Positions 1 to 10,129 of a DNA stretch of 64,000 nt are shown in pieces. Under the pieces are notes generated by a model, which ran no database searches, was not told the origin of the DNA, and was given only the letters and a program-made list of their open reading frames with translations. The number at the start of each line of letters is the position of its first letter. Positions within the stretch are counted from its first letter, which is position 1. This DNA comes from a virus. The DNA is taken from the IMG/VR virus record IMGVR_UViG_3300025849_000010, positions 62,001-126,000 of that record; one strand, given 5' to 3'. The translations under genes were made by a program, and so were the position numbers.

Positions 1-3000
1 CATCTGTAATAGATTCCGTTATACTCAACAATTTTACCTTGGATATAAGTTTTTTCACTATCCCAAGAAATAAATGACTCGCTAACTGCGCCTATTGTTA
101 TTTGGCTGTCGTTTTGAGAAGTTATTATTCTACGATGTTGGAAGTATGGAAACTTTTGATCATATCCCTTTATTAAGAATCCGTTGGTTCTTTTTTCAAC
201 TATAACGCCACTGTACGATAATACGTCCACAGGGCTACTTGTGTTTAACACAATTTGATAGTTTTCTTCTGGAATGAAAACATTTCCTTCATTCAAAGGA
301 GTACGACTATCTAGTATTAATCTAAATTTAGACTTTTCTGTATATCCTGCAAGTTTTGCACCTAGCTGGTTATTTGCATTTTTTAAATTAAAAGAATAAT
401 CAGTAACAAACGACTCGCCTGTTTGATATAGCCAATTGTTAACATAAGAAATCAAACCGCTTGCAAGTGCAGTATTAGACACTTTATCTGCAAGACCCGA
501 AAGTGTTGGATATTCTCCCGCATATTTAATAATGCCACTGACGTCACGGGAAGTATGAGCGCGATCTAAATATACTCCAAATATTTGTGCAGGCTTAGTT
601 AAGAACCAAGCGCACAGCAGTGAGAAGCGATAACTACTTGATCGTCTCCAAGCGTTTTCAACTGGTGATTGATCGCCAAACGCATATTCTGCACCGAACT
701 CAGCTGATTCGTAATTTTGTGCAATATTTGCTTCAATAGGATCTCTAAGTCTTCCGTTTGCATCTACTGGAATGATATCCAATAAGCCAGGACGACTAAA
801 GTCATTGTTAATTCTATTATTACCAGGTTCTTTAATACGGCCTACTTCTAAGTCTCTCCACATTAGTAAGTTTTCACTAGTGTACGGAGCCGGGCCGTAT
901 TCATCTTCCCACCAACTTGGCATGATGCTGAAGCCTAGCATCTCCCAAGGCGTTAAATGAGGTCTGTCAGTATCGTACCAATAGTTGTATATGCCTCTCC
1001 AAAATCCTGGAAGCTGTTTATCTTTATACGAACCAGTCTTATAGTTATAGGTAAACTGATTACCAGTCTCGAACCAAACATTATCAGTGTAAGACACATT
1101 AAGATTTTTATGCCATTTTAAAAACAAAGGTCTTAAAATGTTATCTATTTCTTTTAGACTATATTCGCCTGTTCTATTAGCGCCTGGCTTAAAGGAATAA
1201 AAATCAACAAGGTCGTTAGTATATTCAATTTTAATATTGTTATATATTCTACGTTCTAGTTCAATGATTAAGTCATCTCTGTAATCATTAAATGCCAGTA
1301 TTACACTTCCGTCGTGTCCTTGAATTACATTCTGCGGAGTTTGTAAAGTAGTGTCTAAATATTTTTTAGGCTCATACTTAGGCAACAATCCTAATCTAGC
1401 AGGAGTAGGAGCAATATAGTTACCTACTAGTGTGCTATACTCTCGAATAACAATAACATCGTCGACTTCTTTTGCTACATTAATTTTAACAAAATTATCA
1501 TTAATGAACTCGTACTCTGATCCTAGTAACAGTTGTGTATCGTTTAGATAAACTAATATCGCTTTGTCTTGATGCTTGTATGGTTCAAAAATTTCTGTAA
1601 TACCGTAAAGTTCAAACGTTGGGTCAATTACAGTATGTCTAATTTCGTTAAATGCTCTAAAAGGAACCATGCCACTATTATAGAAGCTATCAGTCTCTTT
1701 GTTTTCTGCTGTGATACTTTCTAAAATAGTATCAACATCTATATTAGGCGTTCCTAAAATTTCGTCTGTAGAAATTTTATCTAAGAATGTCTTTTGAAAC
1801 TTGTCATAACTTTTTGCAGCATAATCAAGAGATTTAATAATGTTTGTATCCTTGTTAGTCAAGTGATACATCGCTATGTTAATCGGTCCAGAATGCTTAA
1901 CAAAGCGGCTGCCGTAAGCACTAACTGTTCCTAGGTCTCTAATATTAGAAATTCCTGGGAATGTTCCTTCAACTGCTGGTGCTGCATTAAATATAGTCTC
2001 AACGTGATCAGTAATTTCGCCTAGCGTAATTTGTGTAGGATCTTCGTTATTAGGATTGTTTTGCAAGTTCAATGGAAACTCGTAATACCCATTTTCATTT
2101 TTGTTTGCAAGACTATGTGTTTTAATAATAACGCTTGAATTTTCGTTCAAGTCATTTGCAAAATGAACATATAATCTATTGTTCTGTGTTACTAATGTAA
2201 AATGATTAGTAATTTTGTTGTTTACAAATACTTTAACATCTAAATCAGTTAATAGTGCAGCATCATTGTATACATCAATCTCAAAATCGTTTCTATTTAA
2301 GTCAGCAATATAGTGTCTAATGACTTGCTGAACACTATGAGACGCCGCACGTTCCCACGCACTGTGATATCCAAAGTTGCCAAGTCTATTGTAAACTTTA
2401 ATATAGCTGTCTTTTGCAATGATCGAATACTTTTTCTCATTTTTAATATAGTCATATGTGTCTGTTAGAATATTAGAGCTAAACAAAATATCACCAATAT
2501 TACTAATACTCAAATACTTAATAGGAAATCCTAAAACTGTATCTGGAGCTCCGTTGCCGGTTTGATAAGAGAACACATAGTTCCCTTTGAAGCTAGTTGA
2601 ACCATACTTTGTAGTGTCACTCAGTGATTCACCGTCAGCATCAAATAGATCAAATAACGGAAACTGGTTAGGTTCTGTTTTCTGCTGTGCTTCAGTCCAT
2701 TTTGTTCCGTCAAACCAGAACTGCTTACCTTGATTTAATTTTCCGGATTTAACTACTAATGTGTCGCCTACTACATTGTTCTGTACATCTGGAATTAATG
2801 TTATGATTCGTTCATTATTAAATCTAACAAAATTCACAGTAAACACTTTATCACGAATTAGTAAATCGTTATCAGCAGTAAAAATAACTCGCATGCCTTC
2901 AATAAGATTAATGTTATCAACGTAATATCCTGTTGTTCCTTCAATCTCCGACATAATATCTGTTGTCACTGTGTCAACTAGATCAATATCTCCAACACGG

Positions 3001-4304
3001 TTCCAGCCATTATTAAACAACTGAATTCCTGGAATAAATTCGATAATCGGTCTACTTGCTCTTGCTGATTGATCTAATATCGGAGTGGTGCCAGAAATTT
3101 CATAACTAGTTTCAATAACAGATTTATGTATCCATCTGTTTGCACGGCTCCAATGGTTGCCGTCGTATGCTGCGCGGTTAATTGTAATATAGTCTTTATC
3201 TTTTTCTGAGTTTTGATCAAACGGATTAACGTCGAATCCAATATCATCAAACTGCAATTCTTCTAATGCTTGGCCGGGATATAAAGTTTCTAATTCTTGT
3301 TCACTTATTAGAATAATTTCTTTACCAACACCTTCAACATACCAGTTACCTTTAGAATACTTTTCAGGAGTAACATCGCCTAAGAAGTTTACTTTCATTC
3401 CGTTACTTAACTGATGTCCAGTCTTTAGCTGGTATTCTTTTTTGCCAACTAACTCTTTATCAATATCAATTTCAGTATTTTGATCAATTGACAGTACTTG
3501 AATAAGTCCAGACGAATCTAAATCATTTGTGTTTACATAATGTAAAATATCAGGAGTGTTTTGATCAATAGTAATTGTAACTGTACCTACTTCAGTACCA
3601 TTGTTATCAATTTTTTCGTTATATTCGAATCCTGTTTTTGTCTTTTTTGTTTTAATCCAAAAAGGATTATTTTTTTGATTTACTTCAAATTTATATGTTA
3701 GACCTCTATAAAGTTTAATAGTAGGATTTCTAGTAAGTCCGTCAGGATTGAATACAAACGCATTACTGTCGCCGTCGTTAACAATCTTAACAGTGTATGT
3801 ACTTGTAACACCTTTTTCTTGGCCTGCAATACTTATAGCAACAGGGCCCTGGCTTACCCAGTAATACTCTCTATAGTTTACTAACTTGTCCCAATCAACT
3901 CGAGGATCCCAAGAATAATATTCTTGAGAATTTAGTCTGTTATGATTAGTTGTGTTAGCGCCGAAAGCACGTAATTGGTTAATATAATCATTATAGTCTT
4001 TGTAGTATACTACATTATCATTGTTGTCTTTAACAATTAATGCAGGCTCTAATTGATAATTTTGACGATCGTCAGATATATCTGGAATATAGTTATCATC
4101 GGTGGAAAACGCCTTAGATGTTTTTCTACCTAGATATCCATTTATTTTTTCAATAACACCGTCTTGAATTAACGGGTCTAATGTAGCGGACAAAAACTTT
4201 TTATTAGTAGTAGACCTAAAATATTTAGGTAACAGATCTAACGATGTTTTTCTTTGTTCGTTGTTTTCGCCTGGAAGATTAATTTCTTCTTGATCTTTTG
4301 CCAT
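1..4304 (-). CDS. Giant baseplate wedge-type virion protein (gp7 position), 3' end outside window
   Basis: An unbroken minus-strand reading frame starts with ATG at 4304-4302, 2 nt after the gp6 stop, and runs off the left edge, so at least 1434 residues are visible. The N-terminal part has a motif of the type LDLLPKYFRST, as in large marine T4-like structural proteins encoded next to gp6. Position directly downstream of gp6 is where T4 carries gene 7, but T4 gp7 is about 1030 residues, so this protein is clearly longer. Near the visible end a Tyr-Gly-Val-Tyr-Asn-Gly pattern (YIQGKIVEYNGIYYR) resembles the core of short chitin-binding (CBM5/12-type) modules. A role in the baseplate periphery or sheath-proximal wedge is inferred from position; the family assignment is uncertain. 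Confidence 0.6.
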   Translation of the reverse strand, partial: MAKDQEEINLPGENNEQRKTSLDLLPKYFRSTTNKKFLSATLDPLIQDGVIEKINGYLGRKTSKAFSTDDNYIPDISDDRQNYQLEPALIVKDNNDNVVYYKDYNDYINQLRAFGANTTNHNRLNSQEYYSWDPRVDWDKLVNYREYYWVSQGPVAISIAGQEKGVTSTYTVKIVNDGDSNAFVFNPDGLTRNPTIKLYRGLTYKFEVNQKNNPFWIKTKKTKTGFEYNEKIDNNGTEVGTVTITIDQNTPDILHYVNTNDLDSSGLIQVLSIDQNTEIDIDKELVGKKEYQLKTGHQLSNGMKVNFLGDVTPEKYSKGNWYVEGVGKEIILISEQELETLYPGQALEELQFDDIGFDVNPFDQNSEKDKDYITINRAAYDGNHWSRANRWIHKSVIETSYEISGTTPILDQSARASRPIIEFIPGIQLFNNGWNRVGDIDLVDTVTTDIMSEIEGTTGYYVDNINLIEGMRVIFTADNDLLIRDKVFTVNFVRFNNERIITLIPDVQNNVVGDTLVVKSGKLNQGKQFWFDGTKWTEAQQKTEPNQFPLFDLFDADGESLSDTTKYGSTSFKGNYVFSYQTGNGAPDTVLGFPIKYLSISNIGDILFSSNILTDTYDYIKNEKKYSIIAKDSYIKVYNRLGNFGYHSAWERAASHSVQQVIRHYIADLNRNDFEIDVYNDAALLTDLDVKVFVNNKITNHFTLVTQNNRLYVHFANDLNENSSVIIKTHSLANKNENGYYEFPLNLQNNPNNEDPTQITLGEITDHVETIFNAAPAVEGTFPGISNIRDLGTVSAYGSRFVKHSGPINIAMYHLTNKDTNIIKSLDYAAKSYDKFQKTFLDKISTDEILGTPNIDVDTILESITAENKETDSFYNSGMVPFRAFNEIRHTVIDPTFELYGITEIFEPYKHQDKAILVYLNDTQLLLGSEYEFINDNFVKINVAKEVDDVIVIREYSTLVGNYIAPTPARLGLLPKYEPKKYLDTTLQTPQNVIQGHDGSVILAFNDYRDDLIIELERRIYNNIKIEYTNDLVDFYSFKPGANRTGEYSLKEIDNILRPLFLKWHKNLNVSYTDNVWFETGNQFTYNYKTGSYKDKQLPGFWRGIYNYWYDTDRPHLTPWEMLGFSIMPSWWEDEYGPAPYTSENLLMWRDLEVGRIKEPGNNRINNDFSRPGLLDIIPVDANGRLRDPIEANIAQNYESAEFGAEYAFGDQSPVENAWRRSSSYRFSLLCAWFLTKPAQIFGVYLDRAHTSRDVSGIIKYAGEYPTLSGLADKVSNTALASGLISYVNNWLYQTGESFVTDYSFNLKNANNQLGAKLAGYTEKSKFRLILDSRTPLNEGNVFIPEENYQIVLNTSSPVDVLSYSGVIVEKRTNGFLIKGYDQKFPYFQHRRIITSQNDSQITIGAVSESFISWDSEKTYIQGKIVEYNGIYYR

Positions 4305-4306
4305 TC

Positions 4307-7300
4307 TTAGCTATCTCCGTTAAATGCTGCTGATGTAATATTAGTTGCACCTGATGCTGCATATGTAATCTTACTACTTGCTTTTATTTTTTCTGCTGTA
4401 ATTTCGTCTATAATCTCGATAGTATCAACAGTTGCTCCGCTTTTAAATATTTCATTGTTTTCACTGTTAACTTGGAATAAGTTACCGAACACTCCTGCTG
4501 CATCCAATGGTACAATAACAACACTTACAATGTCAGGTGCAAGGTTGTATGTAATGTATGCACTTAGTTCGCTCCAATAAAATATATCGCCAAAGTCCCA
4601 GTTCTGTAAGTCAAAAAACTCATCGATAGCAACAACAATTCTAGTTTTAATATCGTTGTCGCTTACTACTGATTCTTCATTTTTAACAACCTTAATACTT
4701 GCTTGTAATGCTGATTCTGCTTTGCTGCCAAATAGCACTTTGTAATTTACCGGATGATAAACTATTTCGTCACTTATAGATTTAATGTTGTTCAACTGTT
4801 TTCCGTAATCAAACTGCATTTGATTAGAACTTGGTGGAAGCGGCTTAGTTTCACTTAAACCCTTTAACCAACGAGTAAATTCAACATCGTAATTTCTTGT
4901 TAATAAGTAGCAATCAATAATATTACTTGCACTCGGATCAATACGTTGGTTATAGTCTGCAACATGCACATAATGGAATTTAAGACCTTTGCGGCCAACA
5001 AATGCTCTATAATTATTAGTAATAGTCATACGTGCATTTATTGTATTAAGTGTTTTAAAAACATTAGTTTGTGTAAAGTAAAACAGTTGATTATTAGTAT
5101 AACTTGTAACCGTTTGCATTTCTAATTCGTTAGAAAGAATTATTATACCTTCAGCTGTTGGATCAATAAAACTCCACTCTTCAACTTTGTCGATATTACT
5201 GCGGCGTTTTTGTATAACAAATTTGTTTAACGGATTTGTTGCAGGTTTAACTAATTGTACAAATACGTCTGGATCGTCAACTACCCCATCGTCGTCGCTG
5301 TCAAAGAATGTTACTTCGATCTTTTTAGTATCAACATATCCTGTAGGTTCTTTGTATTCTGCAACTATTTCCAAGTCATGATTAATAGTAAACGGCATTG
5401 TTGCTTCTGGCAATGTATTAATGTTTAGCACACTAATTTTGTCTTTAATAACTTTACCTGTTTTACTATCGTAAACTTTATCACTACTATCAAAGAAGAA
5501 TCTAGTTTCTTCTTCGCTTTCGAATATATAACGGAGATTTCTATAGGTAACAGTGTACTTTGTTCCACTTGTTTCAAATAGTATTAACCAACTTGAATCA
5601 AGATTTTGATTGGACGAATCTCCTGCTTTACCTAAACTAAATGGATCTGCCGAATTTAAATTGTCACTTGTTATGATTTTCCAAGTAGCAGTTGTTACGT
5701 CATATCTTAAACCAAAAGTTCTATAAGCAAAAATAAGATCAATTGCTTTATTAGCAACATCAGTTATTAGGCCTTGAGATAACTTTGTAATAATCTTTTG
5801 AAGTATCGCACCAGTTGGAATCGTATCGTTAACTTGTATAGCACCCTGGCTGTTAATAATCCCAGTGCCGTTTGATGTACCATCGCCTTGTACATTAATA
5901 ATTTTTGTCCACTTGTATGTTGTTGCTCCAAACACATTTGCTGGATCACCTTGTACAAGGTCGTAATTATTATTACTATCAAAGTAGTAACCTTCAGGTG
6001 AAACAAATTTACACATTGCGCCTGGTTGGATAAATTTAAAGTTACCGCCGGTATATGCCGGACCTACCTTATACAAACTATTATCGTTAGTATTAATAAA
6101 GTATCCGGTTGACATATTTGTTTCATTAGTAACTTGTACAAACTCTGTGTTGTACGAGATCATGTCTGTTTGTGGAAAGTTTTTGTAAAAGTAGTTTCTC
6201 AATTTTTTACTTCTAATAATAGGAGTAATAGTATTGTAGATTATATCTTCAACTTCGGTTTTGTTAGTAAAGCTAAATTCTGTTTTTTCTAAAAACTCAT
6301 CTCTATAAATGATGCCATCGTTGCCGTAAATGTTAGTATTAGAATATTTTCCCGTTGCATCTTTAAGATCAAAGTATCTACTAAATCCACTTGAAACACG
6401 GTTAACTGATTTCACTTTAACAATATCTTGACTTACAGCTAGAGGAGCAATATTATAGTCTTCCCCAGTGATCATTCTGTTCTGTGTATAATAAAGTGCA
6501 GGAGCATTTACTTTGATATCTGCATTTGATTCAGACGTAGCTGCATTAGACACTGTAGTTGTAAGCTGTAGATTTAAACTTAATGTTTCAATCTTTCCTG
6601 AAGAACTAACATACGGAATGCTAATAGAAACATTTCTAATATTCTTTGGTGTAATACTGTATGCAGAGTTTTGCGAAACTCTGTAATACGCACGGAAGTT
6701 ACCTTTTGGTAAATTTCCAAATACGCCATCACTAAACACAAGATTTACTCTGTCTCCCAAACGTGTTTGCGGAAAGTAAATGTTTCTTAGGTTTTTGCTT
6801 AGTGAATTGTAAACAACATTGTTACCTTCAACTGCGTCAACTTTTGACCATAAGTTTTGCTCACTGCCATTTGAATCTAATTGATACAGCCACAAGTCAT
6901 CATGGTTGATATTTTCTACATCAAGAGCAACAACTTGGTTATTGCTAGGATTCTCTACTGCAAAGTCTGCATTTTGTAAAGAGCCTTGACGGAAGTGAAC
7001 AAAGTATCCAGTGTTTGCACTGCCTGGTCCTGAGCCGTCATCTCTATAAAGTACACTCATGTTGTTGCCTGGTAACGGATTTTCTTCTACAATCGAACCT
7101 TCTTCTAGTTTACAACTTGTAACTTCAAAGTTTAAATTTCTACCATCAACATTTTTATTAAAAGTAAAGATAGGAACTTTTCTATTGTTTGCATTTACTT
7201 TGTAAGTGCTAGTTTTAACATTACCCACTGTGCCTTGTTGAATAGGTGTACCGATTGGATTACGCTTTGTAAATCCAGCATTTAAGACTTTAGTAAACTG

Positions 7301-7762
7301 TTCGTTCCAGTCTGGATTAGAACTGTCGTTCCATTCAATAGTAACATTACTTAAATTAGTACCGTTGTTATCAAAGATGTTTTCTGTTGTTTGCACTGTT
7401 GACAACCTCAACAGACCATTTGATGCTTTATTTCTTTTAGGATTGTAAGAAAGCATTCTAGCAATTCGGAGAACTGATTCTCTACGATCTGCTAGTTCTA
7501 AAAAGTTATCTCTTGCGTTAAGGTCGATGCGGAAAGAAAGGTTTTGGCCCAAGAAAGCAATAAGGTCAATTAGTGCAAGATACTCACTCGATTCGATATA
7601 GTCATTAAAATCTTCCGCATAATTTTTACGGAGATAATTAATCATTGAACGTCTTAGATTGTCAAAGTCGTAACTTTTAAAATCTGCATTTTGGTAGCTT
7701 TGATAGATACGTTTCCAATCTTCTGCTACTAGTAATCTGTTTTGTCTGTTGGTTGTTGACAT
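4307..7762 (-). CDS. 6: Baseplate wedge subunit gp6
   Basis: This 1151-residue protein matches the size and setting of marine T4-like gp6, the protein that forms the inner dodecameric ring of the baseplate wedge. The N-terminal region (residues about 10-110) carries the conserved opening seen in this family, with a stretch around YLALIDLIAFLGQNLSFRID. The C-terminal third has the pattern of the baseplate J-like region. It follows gp25 in the same leftward operon, as in T4-like phages generally. A late-promoter-like octamer lies just upstream. At 1151 residues it is much longer than T4 gp6 (about 660). Confidence 0.85.
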   Translation of the reverse strand: MSTTNRQNRLLVAEDWKRIYQSYQNADFKSYDFDNLRRSMINYLRKNYAEDFNDYIESSEYLALIDLIAFLGQNLSFRIDLNARDNFLELADRRESVLRIARMLSYNPKRNKASNGLLRLSTVQTTENIFDNNGTNLSNVTIEWNDSSNPDWNEQFTKVLNAGFTKRNPIGTPIQQGTVGNVKTSTYKVNANNRKVPIFTFNKNVDGRNLNFEVTSCKLEEGSIVEENPLPGNNMSVLYRDDGSGPGSANTGYFVHFRQGSLQNADFAVENPSNNQVVALDVENINHDDLWLYQLDSNGSEQNLWSKVDAVEGNNVVYNSLSKNLRNIYFPQTRLGDRVNLVFSDGVFGNLPKGNFRAYYRVSQNSAYSITPKNIRNVSISIPYVSSSGKIETLSLNLQLTTTVSNAATSESNADIKVNAPALYYTQNRMITGEDYNIAPLAVSQDIVKVKSVNRVSSGFSRYFDLKDATGKYSNTNIYGNDGIIYRDEFLEKTEFSFTNKTEVEDIIYNTITPIIRSKKLRNYFYKNFPQTDMISYNTEFVQVTNETNMSTGYFINTNDNSLYKVGPAYTGGNFKFIQPGAMCKFVSPEGYYFDSNNNYDLVQGDPANVFGATTYKWTKIINVQGDGTSNGTGIINSQGAIQVNDTIPTGAILQKIITKLSQGLITDVANKAIDLIFAYRTFGLRYDVTTATWKIITSDNLNSADPFSLGKAGDSSNQNLDSSWLILFETSGTKYTVTYRNLRYIFESEEETRFFFDSSDKVYDSKTGKVIKDKISVLNINTLPEATMPFTINHDLEIVAEYKEPTGYVDTKKIEVTFFDSDDDGVVDDPDVFVQLVKPATNPLNKFVIQKRRSNIDKVEEWSFIDPTAEGIIILSNELEMQTVTSYTNNQLFYFTQTNVFKTLNTINARMTITNNYRAFVGRKGLKFHYVHVADYNQRIDPSASNIIDCYLLTRNYDVEFTRWLKGLSETKPLPPSSNQMQFDYGKQLNNIKSISDEIVYHPVNYKVLFGSKAESALQASIKVVKNEESVVSDNDIKTRIVVAIDEFFDLQNWDFGDIFYWSELSAYITYNLAPDIVSVVIVPLDAAGVFGNLFQVNSENNEIFKSGATVDTIEIIDEITAEKIKASSKITYAASGATNITSAAFNGDS

Positions 7763-7792
7763 GTGCTTCTCTTACCTTAACTTAGTATAATG

Positions 7793-7800
7793 TATTTATT
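7793..7800 (-). promoter_or_regulatory. T4-type late promoter upstream of gp6
   Basis: The minus strand reads AATAAATA, one base from the T4 late-promoter core TATAAATA. It lies about 30 nt upstream of the gp6 start, in the 58-nt gap after gp25. The gp55-type sigma factor encoded in this window would be its reader. Confidence 0.6.
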
Positions 7801-7820
7801 TGATTGAGATATCTGCGTAC

Positions 7821-8261
7821 TTAATCTAGTAAGCCGTTAGATTCGTCAAACTTTAACACCAGCTGTTCAGATATATTGTAAGGTAAGTATGTTAATTCAC
7901 ATTCAATTATTATGCCAGATTCGTACTCGTCTATAAAAATATTCTCAGCTTGTATTCTCGGGTCGTAATTAATAATTTCTGTTACATTAGTAGCAATTGC
8001 TTCTTTTAACTCGTCAGTGAGCGGTTCAAATAAAAGGTCCCAGATTATTGTTCCAAAGTTTGGATTTTCTAATTTTTCACCCTGACGTATATGCAAATGG
8101 TTTACTAGATCTTGCTTAATAAGTTCAAGATCGTATACTACTGCATCACTAATTGTTCTTCCGACACTAGACACTCCTCTATAAGCCCTACTAGTAATAG
8201 GAGCTTGGGGTCTCTTTGGTGTGTTTACAACAACCTCTTTATATATTCTCTGATCTGCCAT
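7821..8261 (-). CDS. 25: Baseplate wedge subunit gp25 (lysozyme-like fold)
   Basis: This 146-residue protein has the gp25 signature. An N-terminal segment is followed by DLVNHLHIRQGEKLENPNFG, then a WDLLFEPLTDELK stretch and a C-terminal beta-rich part. gp25 is conserved across contractile injection machines, where it joins the wedge ring to the tube and sheath initiator. It lies between the PAAR tip gene and gp6 in the leftward baseplate operon. Length matches T4 gp25 (132 residues) closely. The assignment is secure. Confidence 0.9.
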   Translation of the reverse strand: MADQRIYKEVVVNTPKRPQAPITSRAYRGVSSVGRTISDAVVYDLELIKQDLVNHLHIRQGEKLENPNFGTIIWDLLFEPLTDELKEAIATNVTEIINYDPRIQAENIFIDEYESGIIIECELTYLPYNISEQLVLKFDESNGLLD

Positions 8262-8278
8262 AACGTATTTAGCCCTCT

Positions 8279-8590
8279 TTATTCACCGTCTGCATACACC
8301 GTGGTTTGTGTAACTTCTTTTACATATGCAGTACAATCGTAGGTGTCAGCTAGGCGTGCAACTGCTAAATTATTTGCAAATACTGTTGGACTAGCATTAT
8401 TAATAAGTGTACTGTATACCGGCGGACAGTGTGTATGAGGAGTGTTTGTATCAGTTAGTCTGTGAATAGGCTCTTCGCATACAAAAACATTGTCGCTTCC
8501 ACTTAACGTAGCAATATCAGCAGGCACAACGCAGACTGCGTGTCCTGTGTTTACTACATCTACTCCGTTTCCTCGTGCTACTAATGGCAT
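8279..8590 (-). CDS. PAAR-domain spike tip protein (gp5.4-like)
   Basis: This 103-residue protein opens with MPLVARGNGVDVV, typical of PAAR-type tip proteins. It holds Cys and His residues (VCEEP, HTHCPP) of the kind that bind the metal at the needle point. PAAR proteins sharpen the gp5 spike that pierces the outer membrane. The gene sits immediately downstream of gp5, 6 nt away, which supports the role. Confidence 0.8.
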   Translation of the reverse strand: MPLVARGNGVDVVNTGHAVCVVPADIATLSGSDNVFVCEEPIHRLTDTNTPHTHCPPVYSTLINNASPTVFANNLAVARLADTYDCTAYVKEVTQTTVYADGE

Positions 8591-8596
8591 ATTGTT

Positions 8597-10117
8597 TTAC
8601 CTCTTAAATGTATCTGATATCGTTGGGAACGCTGGTGGCTCTTCTGGGAATCTAGTTTCGTCAAGATTTGCGATTTCGCTTTCTCGAGTTGTTCCTTCAA
8701 TTTCGCTAGTTTCTTCACCTTCACCTACTGATGCTACTGTTGCATCAGGAGTTGCTGCTTCTGGATCTAGATGTTCATGACCGAACCACGGTTCGTGTAA
8801 CGGAACACGCACGGGTTTGTTTGCAGATCCTGCTTGTGCTGCTGTTGCTGCTACTGGTCCATTCATATGAATTGGATCTGCTGTTTCGTAATGTCCTGAG
8901 CTATTAATATTTGTTGTGCCGCCAGCTGTAATCATAGTGTCGCCGGCACTATAAGTGTTTACTGTACCCTGTGCTGTAAGTAATCCATTGCCTTCTGCTC
9001 TTACACTCCAGTTAGCACCTGCTTGACTCGAAATATTATTTCCTGCACTAATATTAACATCATTTCCTGCTTCAATATTAACATCTCGTCCTGCTTTAAA
9101 GTTAAAGTCATTTTCTGTATGGATGCTAACGCTGTCTTGTGCATAGATATCAATCTTACCGTTACTGGTCATTTCAATCCAACTAGTGCCTCTAGCATTG
9201 CCAATATAGATTAAGTCTTCTGAGTTGTGAAGCAATATCTGATGACCTGTTCTGGTGCGAATTCTAAATAATTCATTATGAGGAATATTAGTCTTGTTAT
9301 CTGGTGCATATTCCGGAGGGCCTTCGCCTGCAGGAGTTTTTCTAACAAGAGTTTCATCGCCGTCATCCATTACTAAACTAGATCCGCCCAGTCTAGATGT
9401 ATGACGTTGAATATTATCGTCTTTAGTTCCATACGGTCCCTTAGGTCCAGTTTTATCTAACGGTCCAGGGCTACTAAATCCAAATACCATACTAGGCATA
9501 TCTCGTCTTGCACTCGAAGTTGTTGTTCCTCTAACCCAGTCTTCTATTAATCCTTGCTCTTGTAAAAATGCAGCTTGATGCGGGTGATACGGACGCTTAG
9601 TTTTAGTAGGATCACTATTAGGTTTATTATCTTCTAGTAATGTATTAATTTCACCCGAAGGCAATCTAAACCCTGTTATGTCGCCCGGTTCATCATCTTT
9701 CCAGCGTGTGTCTGTTGCCGGTGCAACACCAGGAACTTGCATATTGATAAAGTCATCTTGAATACAACCTATCCAAAAACATTCTTTAGTTGTTCCTTCT
9801 ACAAATACAACTAACACTTCTGTACCTGGATCTGGTGGAACCATAAAAAATCCGTAACTGTTTTGAGTACTAGCATAATCTTTATTTTTCTTAAGATGAC
9901 GCTTTCCTGTTGTTCCGTAGAACGGACTTAGATATTTTGCATTATACATAGTGCTACCTTCGCCCACAGCATCGCCTGATGCTGTTTCTTTTTTCAGCTG
10001 CACTACTATAGTGCCCATATAGGTACTATCAAGCGTTTTTACAACAGTTGCTCGATATGGTCCCGGATCTTTTGGTGCTACTGATTGTGCTGCTGGTGTT
10101 CTAGACTCTTGTGGCAT
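8597..10117 (-). CDS. 5: Baseplate central spike gp5 (OB-fold plus beta-helix needle, no lysozyme domain seen)
   Basis: Residues about 20-135 form the gp5 OB-fold region, with YGFFMVPPDPGTEVLVVF and a WIGCIQD motif. Residues about 285-420 contain the repeating pattern of the needle beta-helix (runs such as DVNIEAGNDVNISAGNNIS). T4 gp5 has a lysozyme domain between these parts. Here the linker is Pro/Gly/Thr-rich and I see no Glu-Asp-Thr lysozyme signature. The protein should trimerise below the hub and carry the PAAR tip encoded next. Its C-terminus is an acidic tail rich in Glu. Confidence 0.85.
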   Translation of the reverse strand: MPQESRTPAAQSVAPKDPGPYRATVVKTLDSTYMGTIVVQLKKETASGDAVGEGSTMYNAKYLSPFYGTTGKRHLKKNKDYASTQNSYGFFMVPPDPGTEVLVVFVEGTTKECFWIGCIQDDFINMQVPGVAPATDTRWKDDEPGDITGFRLPSGEINTLLEDNKPNSDPTKTKRPYHPHQAAFLQEQGLIEDWVRGTTTSSARRDMPSMVFGFSSPGPLDKTGPKGPYGTKDDNIQRHTSRLGGSSLVMDDGDETLVRKTPAGEGPPEYAPDNKTNIPHNELFRIRTRTGHQILLHNSEDLIYIGNARGTSWIEMTSNGKIDIYAQDSVSIHTENDFNFKAGRDVNIEAGNDVNISAGNNISSQAGANWSVRAEGNGLLTAQGTVNTYSAGDTMITAGGTTNINSSGHYETADPIHMNGPVAATAAQAGSANKPVRVPLHEPWFGHEHLDPEAATPDATVASVGEGEETSEIEGTTRESEIANLDETRFPEEPPAFPTISDTFKR

Positions 10118-10129
10118 TCTGCTATTCCT

